DNA of 64,000 nucleotides from Streptomyces antibioticus (lineage in GTDB: Bacteria > Actinomycetota > Actinomycetes > Streptomycetales > Streptomycetaceae), in the NCBI RefSeq assembly GCF_002019855.1, contig NZ_CM007717.1, positions 1,182,452 to 1,246,451 of the forward strand, written 5' to 3'. Positions 7,185 to 16,040 of the stretch are shown here, piece after piece. The notes beneath the pieces were generated by a model that was not told where the DNA came from, did not search any database, and saw only the letters and a list, made by a program, of their open reading frames with translations. The position numbers and the translations under genes are program-made. Numbering within the stretch: position 1 is the first letter of the stretch; each line of letters starts with the position of its first letter.

Positions 7185-10010
7185 ATGGGCGCCGTCGATG
7201 TCACTGTCGTCGTGGCCGCCGTGGTGTTGATCGGCGGTCTGGGCTGGTACTTCTTCGGCCCGCGCCGCGCCGGGGCCGCCCGGCTGGAGGGCGGGCTGCA
7301 GCGGGTGGACGTGACCGTCCGGGGCGGCTACAGCCCGAATCTGATCAAGGTCCGCCAGGGTACGCCGCTGGAGCTGGTCTTCGACCGGCAGGAATCCGGT
7401 GAGTGCACCTCCCGGGTGGTCTTCCCCGACCTGAAGGTCAGCGCCGGGCTGCCCGCCCACACCCGCACCACCGTGCGCCTGGCACCGGACCGGCCCGGCA
7501 CGTTCGGCTTCGCCTGCGGCATGAACATGATCCACGGGACACTGCTCGTCGAGCCCGCCGAAGGGGTGACCACGGTCGATGCCCCGCACCCTGACGGCCA
7601 CGGCACCACTGCTCCACCCCCGAGCCGACCAGCGCGCGAGACGCCGCCGTCGGGACCGGAGCGGTCGGCAGCCGAGGCGGAGGCGGCGGACATCGCCGAG
7701 CGCCGGGCGGAGATCAAGGATCTGACCCGCCGGGTCGCCGTCGGGGCGGTGCTGACCGCCCCGGTGCTGTTCGCCGTGATGGCGCACGAGCTGTTCGGGG
7801 CGGACTGGGTGCCGGGGTGGATGCTGAACCACTGGGTGCAGCTGGCACTGATCACCCCGGTGATGTTCTACACCGGCTGGCCGATCCACGTGACCGGCTG
7901 GCTGACCCTGCGCCACCGTGCCGCCGACATGAACTCCCTGATCACCCTCGGCACGAGTGCCGCCTACGGCTACAGCCTCCTGGTCACCGCCGCGCCCGCC
8001 GTCCTGCCTGAGGACGTGCGCGAGGTCTACTTCGAAGCGGTCGGCGTGATCCTGACGCTGATCCTGCTCGGTCGGCTCCTGGAGGCCCGCGCGAAGGCCG
8101 GCACCGGTGAGGCCATCCGCGCCCTGCTGGGCCTGCAGGCCCGCACCGCCCGCGTCGTCCGGGACGGCGAAGAGACCGAGATCCCGGTCGAAGAGGTGGC
8201 GGTCGGCGACGAGGTCGTCATCCGGCCGGGCGAGAAGATCCCCGTCGATGCCGAGGTCGTGTCCGGCTCCTCCGCCGTGGACGAGTCGATGGTGACCGGC
8301 GAGCCCATGCCGGTGACCAAACGGTCCGGGGACACCGTCATCGGCGCTACCGTCAACGGCACGGGATCCTTGCGCGTACGGGCGGCCAAGGTCGGTGCGG
8401 ACACGATGCTCGCCCAGATCATCCGCCTCGTCCAGGCCGCGCAGGCATCCAAGGCCCCCATCCAGCGCCTCGCCGACGCGGTCTCCGCCTACTTCGTGCC
8501 CGCCGTCATCGCCATCGCGATCGCCACGTTCGCCATCTGGTTCACCCTCGGCCCGCCCCCGGCCCTCACCTTGGCCCTGGTCTCCGCGGTTGCCGTACTG
8601 ATCATCGCCTGCCCCTGCGCCCTCGGGCTCGCCACACCGCTGTCGGTGATGGTCGGCACCGGCAAGGGCGCCCAGGCAGGCATCCTCATCCGCTCCGCCG
8701 AAGCCCTGGAAACCGCCCACACACTCGACTCGGTCGTACTCGACAAGACCGGCACCGTCACCCAAGGCCGACCGGTCCTCACCGACATCCACACCGCAGA
8801 CGGCTTCAACGAGAGCGAGCTGCTGCGCCTGGTAGCCGCCGCCGAGGAGGTGAGCGAACACCCCCTGGCCCAAGCCGTCGTCACCGGAGCCCGCGAGCGC
8901 GGGCTGACCTGGCCGGCCGCGACCGGCTTCGACTCCGTCACCGGCAAAGGCGTACGGGCCGAGGCCAGCGGCCACACCGTCCTCGTCGGAACCCGGCTGC
9001 TCCTGGCGGACGCCGGCATCGACACCACCCCGCTCGCCCCGCACCTCACTCGGCTCTCCACCGAGGGCAAAACACCGGTCCTCGCCGGAATCGACGGCCG
9101 CCCCGCCGGAGTCCTCGCCGTCGCCGACACCGTGAAGGACGACTCCGCGGCCGCCATCGCCGCCCTGCAACGCCTTGGCATCGAGGTCGTCATGCTCACC
9201 GGCGACAACGCCCGCACCGCCGCCGCGATCGCCTCCCAGGTCGGCATCACCCGCGTGCTCGCCGAGGTGCTGCCCGAGCACAAGTCCGACGAGATCCGCC
9301 GCCTGCAGGACGAAGGCCGCACCGTCGGCATGGTCGGCGACGGCATCAACGACGCCCCTGCACTGGCCGCCGCCGATGTCGGCCTGGCGATCGGAACGGG
9401 CACCGATGTCGCTATCGAAGCCGCCGACATCACACTCATCTCCGGCTCCCTCACCGGAGTGGTCACCGCGATCCGCCTGTCCCGCGCCACCATGCGCAAC
9501 ATCCGGCAGAACCTGTTCTTCGCCCTGATCTACAACGCCGTCGGCATCCCCCTCGCCGCCGGACTCCTCTACCCCCTGTGGGGCATCCGCCTCAGCCCGA
9601 TCATCGCCGCCGCGGCCATGGCGCTGTCCTCCCTGTCCGTCGTCGGCAACTCCTCCCGCCTGCGCCGCTGGCACACCACCCCGCTCCCCCACACCCCACC
9701 GGCCCGCACCCAGCCCCGCGTCGAAACCCCCGTCGACCACCAGGTGGCCGGTCCTTCGGAATCCGCGCCCCATCAGGCACTCAGCGGCGGGCGACACCGG
9801 CATCCAGACTCGGGCCGGTCGGCCCTCGAGGTCGTGGACCCCGTGTGCGGCATGCACCTGGATCCGGCCCACGCCGCGGAACACAGGACGACCAACACAG
9901 GCACCTACCACTTCTGCTCCGCCCACTGCGCTGCCGCGTTCGACGCTGGCCAGGCCCCACCGGATGCTTCAACGGCCAGCGGCGCCTCCACCCCGAAGCC
10001 CGGAGGATGA
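7185..10010 (+). CDS. copper-type P-type ATPase with cupredoxin and YHS domains
   Basis: A 941-aa P1B-type ATPase, expected to export copper from the cytoplasm. Order: an N-terminal helix (about 1-22), a cupredoxin-like domain (about 35-125, [18 protein letters not shown] to CGMNMIHG), the ATPase core, and a C-terminal YHS metal-binding domain ([12 protein letters not shown] around C888, then HFCSAHC). Core motifs are TGE, the membrane C476-P-C478, phospho-acceptor D520 in DKTGT, SEHPLAQ, and [10 protein letters not shown]. There is no CxxC HMA domain; the cupredoxin appears to take its place. The ATG at 7185 follows GGAGGCGAGG. It faces two small copper-associated membrane proteins. Confidence 0.93.
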   Translation: MGAVDVTVVVAAVVLIGGLGWYFFGPRRAGAARLEGGLQRVDVTVRGGYSPNLIKVRQGTPLELVFDRQESGECTSRVVFPDLKVSAGLPAHTRTTVRLAPDRPGTFGFACGMNMIHGTLLVEPAEGVTTVDAPHPDGHGTTAPPPSRPARETPPSGPERSAAEAEAADIAERRAEIKDLTRRVAVGAVLTAPVLFAVMAHELFGADWVPGWMLNHWVQLALITPVMFYTGWPIHVTGWLTLRHRAADMNSLITLGTSAAYGYSLLVTAAPAVLPEDVREVYFEAVGVILTLILLGRLLEARAKAGTGEAIRALLGLQARTARVVRDGEETEIPVEEVAVGDEVVIRPGEKIPVDAEVVSGSSAVDESMVTGEPMPVTKRSGDTVIGATVNGTGSLRVRAAKVGADTMLAQIIRLVQAAQASKAPIQRLADAVSAYFVPAVIAIAIATFAIWFTLGPPPALTLALVSAVAVLIIACPCALGLATPLSVMVGTGKGAQAGILIRSAEALETAHTLDSVVLDKTGTVTQGRPVLTDIHTADGFNESELLRLVAAAEEVSEHPLAQAVVTGARERGLTWPAATGFDSVTGKGVRAEASGHTVLVGTRLLLADAGIDTTPLAPHLTRLSTEGKTPVLAGIDGRPAGVLAVADTVKDDSAAAIAALQRLGIEVVMLTGDNARTAAAIASQVGITRVLAEVLPEHKSDEIRRLQDEGRTVGMVGDGINDAPALAAADVGLAIGTGTDVAIEAADITLISGSLTGVVTAIRLSRATMRNIRQNLFFALIYNAVGIPLAAGLLYPLWGIRLSPIIAAAAMALSSLSVVGNSSRLRRWHTTPLPHTPPARTQPRVETPVDHQVAGPSESAPHQALSGGRHRHPDSGRSALEVVDPVCGMHLDPAHAAEHRTTNTGTYHFCSAHCAAAFDAGQAPPDASTASGASTPKPGG

Positions 10011-10262
10011 CCACCCTCGGCTACATGCCGTAGGCGTTGTGATCCAGCCGCCCGTGTCGACGGCGACCGGCGAAACCGGCTGGGCGGGCCCCGGCGCGAC
10101 CAGGCCATGCATCGCAGGTCAGATGCCGTACGGCGTCCGCGGCTACGTCCCGCTCAGCAGTCGCGGGGCCGCGGCCGCCATCCTTACAATGGAGAAAGCA
10201 GCGAGGGCCGCCGACGACGTAATCCGGCGCCCGGTGCATCGCACCCAGGAGGTGCGCAGCAC

Positions 10263-10898
10263 ATGAGTTCCCGCAGTCCGAGAGACGAACCCGGGTCGCG
10301 TCACGCGCGAATCGAGGAGATGCGGCGTGCCGACCGGGCCCGCGAACGCCGAAAGAAGATCACCATTGCCGTCGTCTCGGCAGCGATCGTCGCCGCAGCC
10401 GGCGTAGGCATCGGCTATCTAGTCTCGGGCCCCAGTTCCTCCGAGCAGAAACAAGTACAGGGCATCACCGGCGAGAAGACCTGGCAGGGCTTGGGCCGGG
10501 AGCATGTCACCAGGGACGTCTCCTACCCCATGGCCCCACCCGTTGGTGGGGACCACCATCCGGTCTGGCAGAACTGCGAAGGCAACGTCTACGGCAAGCC
10601 AGTGCCCGACGAGAATGCGGTCCACTCGCTCGAGCACGGCGCCGTGTGGGTCACGTACACGGACAAGGCACGTGCCACCGACGTCAAGACTTTGGCCGAG
10701 CGTGTGTCGCAAACGCCGTACACGCTCATGAGCCCCTACTCGGGCCAGACCGCGCCGATCACGCTCACGGCCTGGGGCCGCCAGCTGAACGTGAACGATG
10801 CCTCCGACTCACGCGTAGCGCAGTTCTTCGAGCACTATGTCCAGGGGCCGCAGACTCCCGAGCCGGGAGCTCCCTGCGGCGGCGGGAAGTCGTCATAA
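10263..10898 (+). CDS. DUF3105 membrane-anchored protein
   Basis: A 211-aa protein with a basic N-terminus, one transmembrane helix (about 38-60), and an extracytoplasmic DUF3105 domain with the family signatures YPMAPPVGGDHHPVWQNC, NAVHSLEHGAVWVTY and PYSGQTAPITLTAWG. The clustered His residues and paired Cys suggest metal or redox chemistry, but the role of the family is not established. The ATG at 10263 follows AGGAGG. DUF3105 genes often sit with DUF305 and copper genes, as in this window. Confidence 0.88.
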   Translation: MSSRSPRDEPGSRHARIEEMRRADRARERRKKITIAVVSAAIVAAAGVGIGYLVSGPSSSEQKQVQGITGEKTWQGLGREHVTRDVSYPMAPPVGGDHHPVWQNCEGNVYGKPVPDENAVHSLEHGAVWVTYTDKARATDVKTLAERVSQTPYTLMSPYSGQTAPITLTAWGRQLNVNDASDSRVAQFFEHYVQGPQTPEPGAPCGGGKSS

Positions 10899-11196
10899 CG
10901 CTTCGCGCCCCGGTATTCCGAGTCGTGCTGGCGGGAGGATCCGCTACGTGACGCGCTGACACGGAGAGGCCCCTTCCCCGAGGGACCCTGCCTGGAACTC
11001 GGTTACGGAACCGGCCTGTTCACCGCACTCCTCGTCGGCGCCTTCGCGGAGCTGCTGTGGATCAATCAACTCGGCTAGGACGGACCGCTGTACCCGTCGC
11101 CGGGATGGCCACTCTGGCCGCTGCCCGGCTGCTGGCGCGCCACCTACGCCGAAGCGAGCTGGGGAAGTTGGAGACACCGGCCCGCCACCTCCTATC
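10899..11196. other. intergenic stretch with possible coding remnant
   Basis: About 300 bp without a convincing gene. A plus-strand segment near 11000-11078 reads GTGLFTALLVGAFAELLWIN and then a stop, like the end of a membrane protein whose start is missing. I could not assign it. Confidence 0.3.
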
Positions 11197-11823
11197 TCAG
11201 GGCAAGAGTTGGCGCGCAAGAGAGTCTGCGGCCCATCGTTGCCACCGCTCAGGTGTCCAGTGGCGGTCGGTCACCAGCAGGGCGTACGTCTCGGGGCCGA
11301 GCAGCGTCAGGGCGATGTCGGCGGCTGACGCAGCGTCGTGGCCGTCGCGCAGGCCGCCGGGAGTCTTGGCCTCCAGGGCTTGGGCGAAGTGGAGCTGGAC
11401 GGCGTGCCGCTGGCGGAGATTGGTCTGCCACAGCTCGGCGAGCTCGGGTTCCGCGGCGGCAGCTCCGCGTACGACTTCCAGGACTGGCGCGGCTCGTTCG
11501 AGGATGCCGCAGGCTCCTGCCGCCTGGAGGCGTAGTTGCGTTGCGGGGTCGGGTTCGGCGAGGAGTTCACGGGCCCAGGGACGGTCGAGCGTGGCGACCG
11601 GATCCGCGTCGCCTGCGACGGCGGTGTCCAGAACTTCCTTGAGCAGGGCGCGCTTGTTTCCGAAGGTGAAGTACACCGTCTGTACGCCGACCTCTGCGGT
11701 GCGGGCGATCTCGTCGATGGTCGTGCCCGCCCAGCCTCGTTGGGTGAACAGCCGTCCTGCGGCGTCGATCATCCGAAGTCGGGTACGCCGGGTCTTCTCC
11801 GTCCGGGTCAGTGGTTCAGCCAC
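11197..11823 (-). CDS. TetR-family repressor
   Basis: A 208-aa regulator. The N-terminal helix-turn-helix reads GWAGTTIDEIARTAEVGVQT then VYFTFGNKRALL; the ligand domain is all-helical and not assigned. The GTG start at 11823 follows GAGGAGGG, so it is preferred over the ATG at 11874, which would place the start inside the operator. It is divergent from a saccharopine-dehydrogenase-like gene, and two copies of a palindrome lie between them, so it most likely represses both itself and that gene. Confidence 0.88.
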   Translation of the reverse strand: MAEPLTRTEKTRRTRLRMIDAAGRLFTQRGWAGTTIDEIARTAEVGVQTVYFTFGNKRALLKEVLDTAVAGDADPVATLDRPWARELLAEPDPATQLRLQAAGACGILERAAPVLEVVRGAAAAEPELAELWQTNLRQRHAVQLHFAQALEAKTPGGLRDGHDAASAADIALTLLGPETYALLVTDRHWTPERWQRWAADSLARQLLP

Positions 11824-11846
11824 GGTGATCTGATCCCTCCTCTTTG

Positions 11847-11891
11847 ACTGTAGTGGGACTACAGTGTAATTCACTGGAGTATGACTACAGT
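11847..11891. promoter_or_regulatory. tandem TetR operators
   Basis: Operator 1 (11847-11865) is a perfect ACTGTAGT-ggg-ACTACAGT palindrome. Operator 2 (11873-11891) is ACTGGAGT-atg-ACTACAGT, with one mismatch. Centres are 26 bp apart, and the second operator overlaps the ATG at 11881 of the plus-strand gene. Confidence 0.85.
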
Positions 11892-12900
11892 GAGATCAGG
11901 TTCCGCAGGACGGGTTCTCGTCGTCGGCGGATACGGAGCCGTGGGTGCGACGGTGACCAGCACGCTCTCCGGGTGGTTTCCCGGCCGCGTCGTCCCTTCG
12001 GGACGGGACGAAGTGAAGGCGCGGCGGCTCGGCGGGGTACGCGTGGATGTCGGCGACCTGGCCGGTCTCCGGCAGGTGCTGGACGAGCTGGGTGATGTGA
12101 GCGCCGTTGTGCTGTGCGTCGAGCCGGATGATGCGGGGGTTGCCCGGATCTGCCTCGAACGCGGAATCCACCTCGTGGACGTCGGAGCGACCCACCGGCT
12201 GCTCGAGGAGGTGACGGATCTGCATGGGCTGGCGGCTGCGGCCGGGGCCACGGCCGTGCTCAGCGTCGGTGTCGCCCCCGGGCTGACCAACCTCCTCGCC
12301 CGGCGCGTCAACGACGCCGTCGGTGGTGCCGAGCGGATCGACCTGACCGTACTGCTGGGCGCCGGAGAGCGGCACGGCACCGACGCGGTGCGGTGGACGG
12401 TCGCCGGCCTGAGCACGCCCGTCACGGCCCGCCCGCAGCGGCTGTCCCTGCCCGGGTTCGGCGTACGGACCGCCCACTCGTTCCCGTTCTCCGACCAGCA
12501 CACCCTGCGGCGCACCCTTGGCGTCCCGGAAGTGACCACGCGACTCTGCCTGGACTCCCGGCCGCTGACCGCCGCACTGTTCGCACTACGCCGGGCAGGA
12601 CTACTCCGCGGCGCCCGCGGGGCACACCAACAGCAGCTGCTGACCAGCGTCTTCAGCCGCGTCCACCTCGGCGGCGACCGCTTCGCGGTACGGGCCGACG
12701 CCTACCGCGGCAACCGCCACGCGACCCTGGCCCTCACCGGTCAGGGGCAGAGCCGTGCGACCGGCCTGGTGGCCGCCCACGTCGTTCGCGCCCTCTTGAC
12801 GCAAGGCGTGCCGGCCGGTGTCCACCATGTCGAGCAGCTGACGACGCTGGCCGATCTGCCGGAACAACTGGCCACCCACGGCATCACAGCAGTCGGCTGA
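11881..12900 (+). CDS. saccharopine dehydrogenase-like NAD(P)-binding protein
   Basis: A 339-aa protein with an N-terminal Rossmann fold (RVLVVGGYGAVGATV) and the saccharopine-dehydrogenase-like layout seen in many actinobacterial short proteins (AVVLCVEPDDAGVARICLER, VDVGATHRLLEEV, SVGVAPGLTNLLARR). The substrate is unknown. The ATG at 11881 has no ribosome site and lies inside the second TetR operator, so the transcript is probably leaderless and strongly controlled by the adjacent TetR protein. It is the only gene in its transcription unit. Confidence 0.8.
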   Translation: MTTVRSGSAGRVLVVGGYGAVGATVTSTLSGWFPGRVVPSGRDEVKARRLGGVRVDVGDLAGLRQVLDELGDVSAVVLCVEPDDAGVARICLERGIHLVDVGATHRLLEEVTDLHGLAAAAGATAVLSVGVAPGLTNLLARRVNDAVGGAERIDLTVLLGAGERHGTDAVRWTVAGLSTPVTARPQRLSLPGFGVRTAHSFPFSDQHTLRRTLGVPEVTTRLCLDSRPLTAALFALRRAGLLRGARGAHQQQLLTSVFSRVHLGGDRFAVRADAYRGNRHATLALTGQGQSRATGLVAAHVVRALLTQGVPAGVHHVEQLTTLADLPEQLATHGITAVG

Positions 12901-13025
12901 ACGACCTCGCCATGACCGTTCGGCATTGCCGAGAATGCGCGCATCCTGCACTGGTCCCCAAATCTGGTCCCAGCCCGGATGCGGGTCCCGCTGGGCTTCC
13001 TCGCTCATTTCTGCTGGCGACGCCG

Positions 13026-13436
13026 TCAACCGAGGGAAGCCATCAGGTCGTTGCAGGCCCGTTCGCACGAGCGGCACGCCTCGGCGCAGATGCGGCAGTG
13101 TTCGTGCATCTCGGCGTGGGAGGCGCATTCGTCCGCACACGCCTTGCAGGCGACGGCGCAGGCGGTGAGGAGGGCTCGAGTGATGTTGGCGTCGTAACCG
13201 GTGTGCCGGGAGAGGACGGCGGCGGTCGCGGTGCAGATGTCGGCGCAGTCCATGTCGGTGCGAATGCACTTGGTGAGGTCGCCCACCATCCCCTCGGAGA
13301 GACAAGCGTCTGCGCAAGCCGTGCATGCCTGGGCGCAGGCGAGGCATTCCTCGATGCAGCGGGCGAGCTTGTCCTGGTCGACGTTGCCGAGGTCGGCCGG
13401 GTAGCTGTGCAGCATCTCCTTGACGGGCGCGTTCAT
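13026..13436 (-). CDS. four-helix-bundle copper storage protein (Csp, DUF326)
   Basis: A 136-aa cytosolic protein with about 17 Cys on its helices: CIEECLACAQACTACADAC, CIRTDMDCADICTA, CAVACKACADECASH, and CRICAEACRSCERAC. This is the Csp3/DUF326 pattern, in which the Cys lining the bundle binds many Cu(I) ions. No signal peptide is visible, which fits the cytosolic Csp3 type. Start at ATG 13436. It lies near the P-type ATPases and probably buffers surplus copper. Confidence 0.9.
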   Translation of the reverse strand: MNAPVKEMLHSYPADLGNVDQDKLARCIEECLACAQACTACADACLSEGMVGDLTKCIRTDMDCADICTATAAVLSRHTGYDANITRALLTACAVACKACADECASHAEMHEHCRICAEACRSCERACNDLMASLG

Positions 13437-13806
13437 GACGACGGCCCTCACTTTCCCGCCGCCGACCAGAGGTGGGGGTGCGCCTTCTGCGAAGCCGTAC
13501 AGCGTCCTAGGGCCAGGATCACACCGGCACCTCCCGAATGCAGAACCGTACAGCGGTGCCGTCGGAGCGCTCGCATAGGCGACTTCGATCTCCGCCGCGC
13601 CTGCGGACGGTTCCTTCATGCCCGGCACGGTGTTGTCGTGGATGCGGGCGGGTCGCGTAGTCGCCCTTGCGCAAGCGCTCCGCTTCCTGGAGGAAACCAG
13701 CGGGCGGACACCGCTCCTGGGTGACGGAGGCTCTCTGGTCGCTCGCGGTTTGCCGCCGACGGCCGTTCGGCAGCAATGTGGAGTCCTGCTACGCGGGGGG
13801 AAAGCA
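13437..13806. other. 370-bp gap with no recognised gene
   Basis: Short open frames exist on both strands, for example minus-strand peptides ending FCIREVPV, but none has both a ribosome site and a recognisable domain. It holds the upstream regions of the copper-storage gene and the TauE-like gene. Confidence 0.4.
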
Positions 13807-14592
13807 GTGGAGTGGTGGACGTGCCTGGCCGGCGTCGCGGCGGGGCTCTTGATAGCGGTAGTGACGGCGCCGGTGGGTGTGTCGGGAGCGGTGTTCCTGC
13901 TGCCGGTGCAGCTGAGCGTGTTCGGAGTGCCCAGCCCGGCGGTGACGCCGACGAATCTGCTGTACAACGTCGTGGCCGGCCCGGGCGCTCTGCTGCGTTA
14001 CCGGCGCGGCGGGGCCTTGGGTACTCCGCTGGTTCGGCTGCTGGTGGTGGGCACGCTGCCCGGGGTGGTGATCGGGGCCGTGATCCGCGTGTTCGCCGTG
14101 CCGGGCCCAGCCGTCTTCCGGGTCCTCGTCGCGCTCTTCCTGTTGCCCCTCGGCTTGTGGCTGTGCTGGCGAACCCTCCGGCCGGTTCGGAGAGTGACCG
14201 CCGAGGCCGAGCCTGCGCCACATGTACTGGTCGCGCTGGCGCTGGGCGTGGGGATCATCGGTGGCGTGTACGGGATCGGCGGCGGGTCACTGCTCGGGCC
14301 GATCCTGGTCGGCCGTGGGGTGCCGGTCGCTCGGGTCGCACCCGCGGCGTTGACCTCGACGTTCGTCACCTCCGTCGCCGGAGCGTGCACGTACGCGCTC
14401 CTGTCGCTCACCGGCACGGGCGCCATCGCTCCGTACTGGCTGCTGGGTCTGGCCTGTGGTCTGGGTGGGCTCGTCGGCGGCTATGTGGGCGCGCACCTAC
14501 AGCCACGACTTCCCGAGTCCGCGCTACGACTGCTGCTGGGCGGTCTCGCCACGGGCGTGGGCAGCCTTTACGCGGTGCAGGCCCTTGCCTGA
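13807..14592 (+). CDS. TauE/SafE-family membrane exporter
   Basis: A 261-aa protein with about eight transmembrane helices and the two-repeat structure of the TauE/SafE family: GVSGAVFLLPVQLSVFGVPS with TPTNLLYNVVAGPGALLRY in the first half, and GVYGIGGGSLLGPILVGRG with APAALTSTFVTSVAG in the second. Family members export sulfite, sulfoacetate or related anions; here the substrate is unknown. The GTG at 13807 follows GGGGGGAAAG. It ends in a large bidirectional terminator. Confidence 0.85.
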   Translation: MEWWTCLAGVAAGLLIAVVTAPVGVSGAVFLLPVQLSVFGVPSPAVTPTNLLYNVVAGPGALLRYRRGGALGTPLVRLLVVGTLPGVVIGAVIRVFAVPGPAVFRVLVALFLLPLGLWLCWRTLRPVRRVTAEAEPAPHVLVALALGVGIIGGVYGIGGGSLLGPILVGRGVPVARVAPAALTSTFVTSVAGACTYALLSLTGTGAIAPYWLLGLACGLGGLVGGYVGAHLQPRLPESALRLLLGGLATGVGSLYAVQALA

Positions 14593-14616
14593 GCCATGGC
14601 TCAGGCAAGGGCCTGC
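14577..14616. terminator. 40-bp perfect palindrome, bidirectional terminator
   Basis: GCAGGCCCTTGCCTGAGCC and its exact complement, joined by AT, centred just after the stop codon of the TauE-like gene. It lies between two convergent genes (ends 14592 and 14632), so a bidirectional terminator is the simplest reading. Confidence 0.85.
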
Positions 14617-14631
14617 GTACGACCGATCGTG

Positions 14632-15180
14632 TCAGTGATAGGCGTGGACGACGGCGTGGCCCTTACCGCGGCCGATCATCCACTTGTTCACCGGAGTGGT
14701 GATCAGGAAGGCGACGGCGAAACCGCCGAGGAGCGCGTACCAGAAGAGGCCCTCGCTGAGGTGGGCGTCCATCGCGCCCGGGACAAGGGCGATGATCCCG
14801 TTGTCGACGGCCTCCATGACGGCGATCGAGACGGTGTCGGCCGCCAGGGCTACCTTGATCGCGGCCTTCCAGTCGAGGCCGGCCTTGCGGACGGCATAGA
14901 GGGTGAAGGAGTAGCCGAAGAGGAATGCGAGCGCGATCGCCAGGACCATGGTCGGGGCGTTGCCCCAGGCGAGGGCCGTACCGATGACCATGCCGAGGAT
15001 CTCGCCGATGGCGCATCCGGTCAGGCAGTGAAGAGTGGCCTTCGCGGCCATCGACCATGTCGTCCCGCCGCCGGCGTGGACGTGCCCCGCGTGGTGCGCA
15101 TGCCCGGCGTCGTGGACGTGTCCTGCATGTCCCGCGTGGTCGTGCGCGGCCTCTTCCGTGCGGTGTGCGGAGTGGTCCAT
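14632..15180 (-). CDS. DUF4396 membrane protein, CsoR-controlled
   Basis: A 182-aa membrane protein. The first 45 residues are His-rich (DHAGHAGHVHDAGHAHHAGH), probably metal-binding. A DUF4396 domain follows with four transmembrane helices: LHCLTGCAIGEILGMVIGTA, MVLAIALAFLFGYSFTLYAV, ADTVSIAVMEAVDNGII and FWYALLGGFAVAFLITTPVN. DUF4396 proteins are frequent in copper clusters, but the transported substrate is not established. The ATG at 15180 has a GAG-rich site upstream. A CsoR box lies 64 bp upstream. Confidence 0.85.
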   Translation of the reverse strand: MDHSAHRTEEAAHDHAGHAGHVHDAGHAHHAGHVHAGGGTTWSMAAKATLHCLTGCAIGEILGMVIGTALAWGNAPTMVLAIALAFLFGYSFTLYAVRKAGLDWKAAIKVALAADTVSIAVMEAVDNGIIALVPGAMDAHLSEGLFWYALLGGFAVAFLITTPVNKWMIGRGKGHAVVHAYH

Positions 15181-15243
15181 TTCTCTCGCCTCTTCCTCGC
15201 CTCGTCCAGCGTGGGCCCCCCGTGGCCCCACACCTCGACCATA

Positions 15244-15258
15244 TACCCCTGGGGGGTA
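15244..15258. promoter_or_regulatory. CsoR operator 1
   Basis: TACCCCTGGGGGGTA within atata...tat, the same 15-mer as three other sites in the window. It lies upstream of the DUF4396 gene. Confidence 0.85.
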
Positions 15259-15293
15259 TATGGCGAGGGGTTTGTTCAGCTGACCTGGACGGC

Positions 15294-15509
15294 TCAGTAG
15301 CCGGCCCGCTCCACGGCCGCGATCAGCTCGTCAGCGTGGGCGGCACCTGGGCGATCGAGCTGGAGCAGGGTGCGGGCGTCCCGCAGGGATGTGTGGGCGG
15401 AGCGGACGCCGGGAATCTCCTCGACCTCTTCGTCGATGGGGAGTACGCAGCTGGAGCAGTGCATGCCCTCGATACGGAGGAGGACCGTGCCGGGGTCTGC
15501 CGGCCTCAC
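15294..15509 (-). CDS. CopZ-like HMA-domain protein, N-terminus altered
   Basis: A 71-aa heavy-metal-associated domain with GMHCSSCVLPIDEEVEEIPG. It is the paralogue of 53079-53342. In that copy the HMA gene overlaps the stop of a TauE-cupredoxin gene. Here an ATGA overlap with the decayed TauE-cupredoxin remnant exists at 15549, but translation from it (MSGLRRRKSTAADRE) runs into another frame before the HMA domain. So the gene either uses the GTG at 15509 or is frameshifted. The metal-binding CxxC is intact. Confidence 0.65.
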   Translation of the reverse strand: MRPADPGTVLLRIEGMHCSSCVLPIDEEVEEIPGVRSAHTSLRDARTLLQLDRPGAAHADELIAAVERAGY

Positions 15510-15545
15510 GGTCGGCCGCGGTGCTCTTACGACGGCGCAGCCCGC

Positions 15546-15745
15546 TCATGCCTGGACTCCCTGGAAGTCGATGGTGCCGCCCTGCATGCCCATGGCACAG
15601 GAGAACACGAGCTTGCCGGGCTTGCGGGCGCCGAGGTCGATGCGGGTGTCGCCGTTCTTCTTGATGATCTCCTCGACGCCGAGTTCGGGGATGTTGAAAG
15701 CGCGGGCGCAGCCCCCGGCGTCAGCGCCCCGGGGCAGGAGGGTGG
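15546..15745 (-). pseudogene. C-terminal remnant of TauE-cupredoxin gene
   Basis: Only the last part of the cupredoxin domain survives: GGCARAFNIPELGVEEIIKK, DLGARKPGKLVFSCAMGMQG, then a stop overlapping the downstream HMA gene. It matches the C-terminus of the intact gene at 53342-54460 almost residue for residue. The membrane part is gone. This marks an older, partly lost copy of the same two-gene unit. Confidence 0.82.
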
Positions 15746-15773
15746 CGGGATGGCACCGGCGAGCCCCCGGCGG

Positions 15774-16016
15774 TCAATCCTGGAAGGGACGCGCGCACTC
15801 CATCGCGTCCATCGGACACATGGGTGCGGCAACAGCGCGGTCATGGGCTCGGGCTGGTACCTCCGGGCCCTGCGCCGCAGCCGTCTCCATGGCGGGCATC
15901 GCGTGGTCAGCGGTCATCGCCGCACGGCCCAAACCTGTCGTGCACCACATGAGTGCGAGCAGCACGAGGAGCCCAGCCCACCGCCGGGCCGAATGGTGCA
16001 CACGCCGCCCAGCCAT
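15774..16016 (-). CDS. small secreted or anchored protein, CPM-Cys type
   Basis: An 80-aa protein with a basic N-terminus and one hydrophobic helix (WAGLLVLLALMWCTTGLG), then an extracytoplasmic part ending in Met/Cys-rich MCPMDAMECARPF. It is similar in layout to the product of 54579-54965. Such short proteins accompany copper genes in Streptomyces; function unknown. The Met/Cys groups could bind Cu(I), which is inference. Confidence 0.6.
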   Translation of the reverse strand: MAGRRVHHSARRWAGLLVLLALMWCTTGLGRAAMTADHAMPAMETAAAQGPEVPARAHDRAVAAPMCPMDAMECARPFQD

Positions 16017-16040
16017 GGAACGGGATGCTATCGGCCGTCC

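Noticed and set aside
6993..9926. 977-codon minus-strand open frame opposite the cupredoxin ATPase
   Set aside because: Composition is Gly/Asp/Gln-rich antisense of the ATPase, without a start site or domain.
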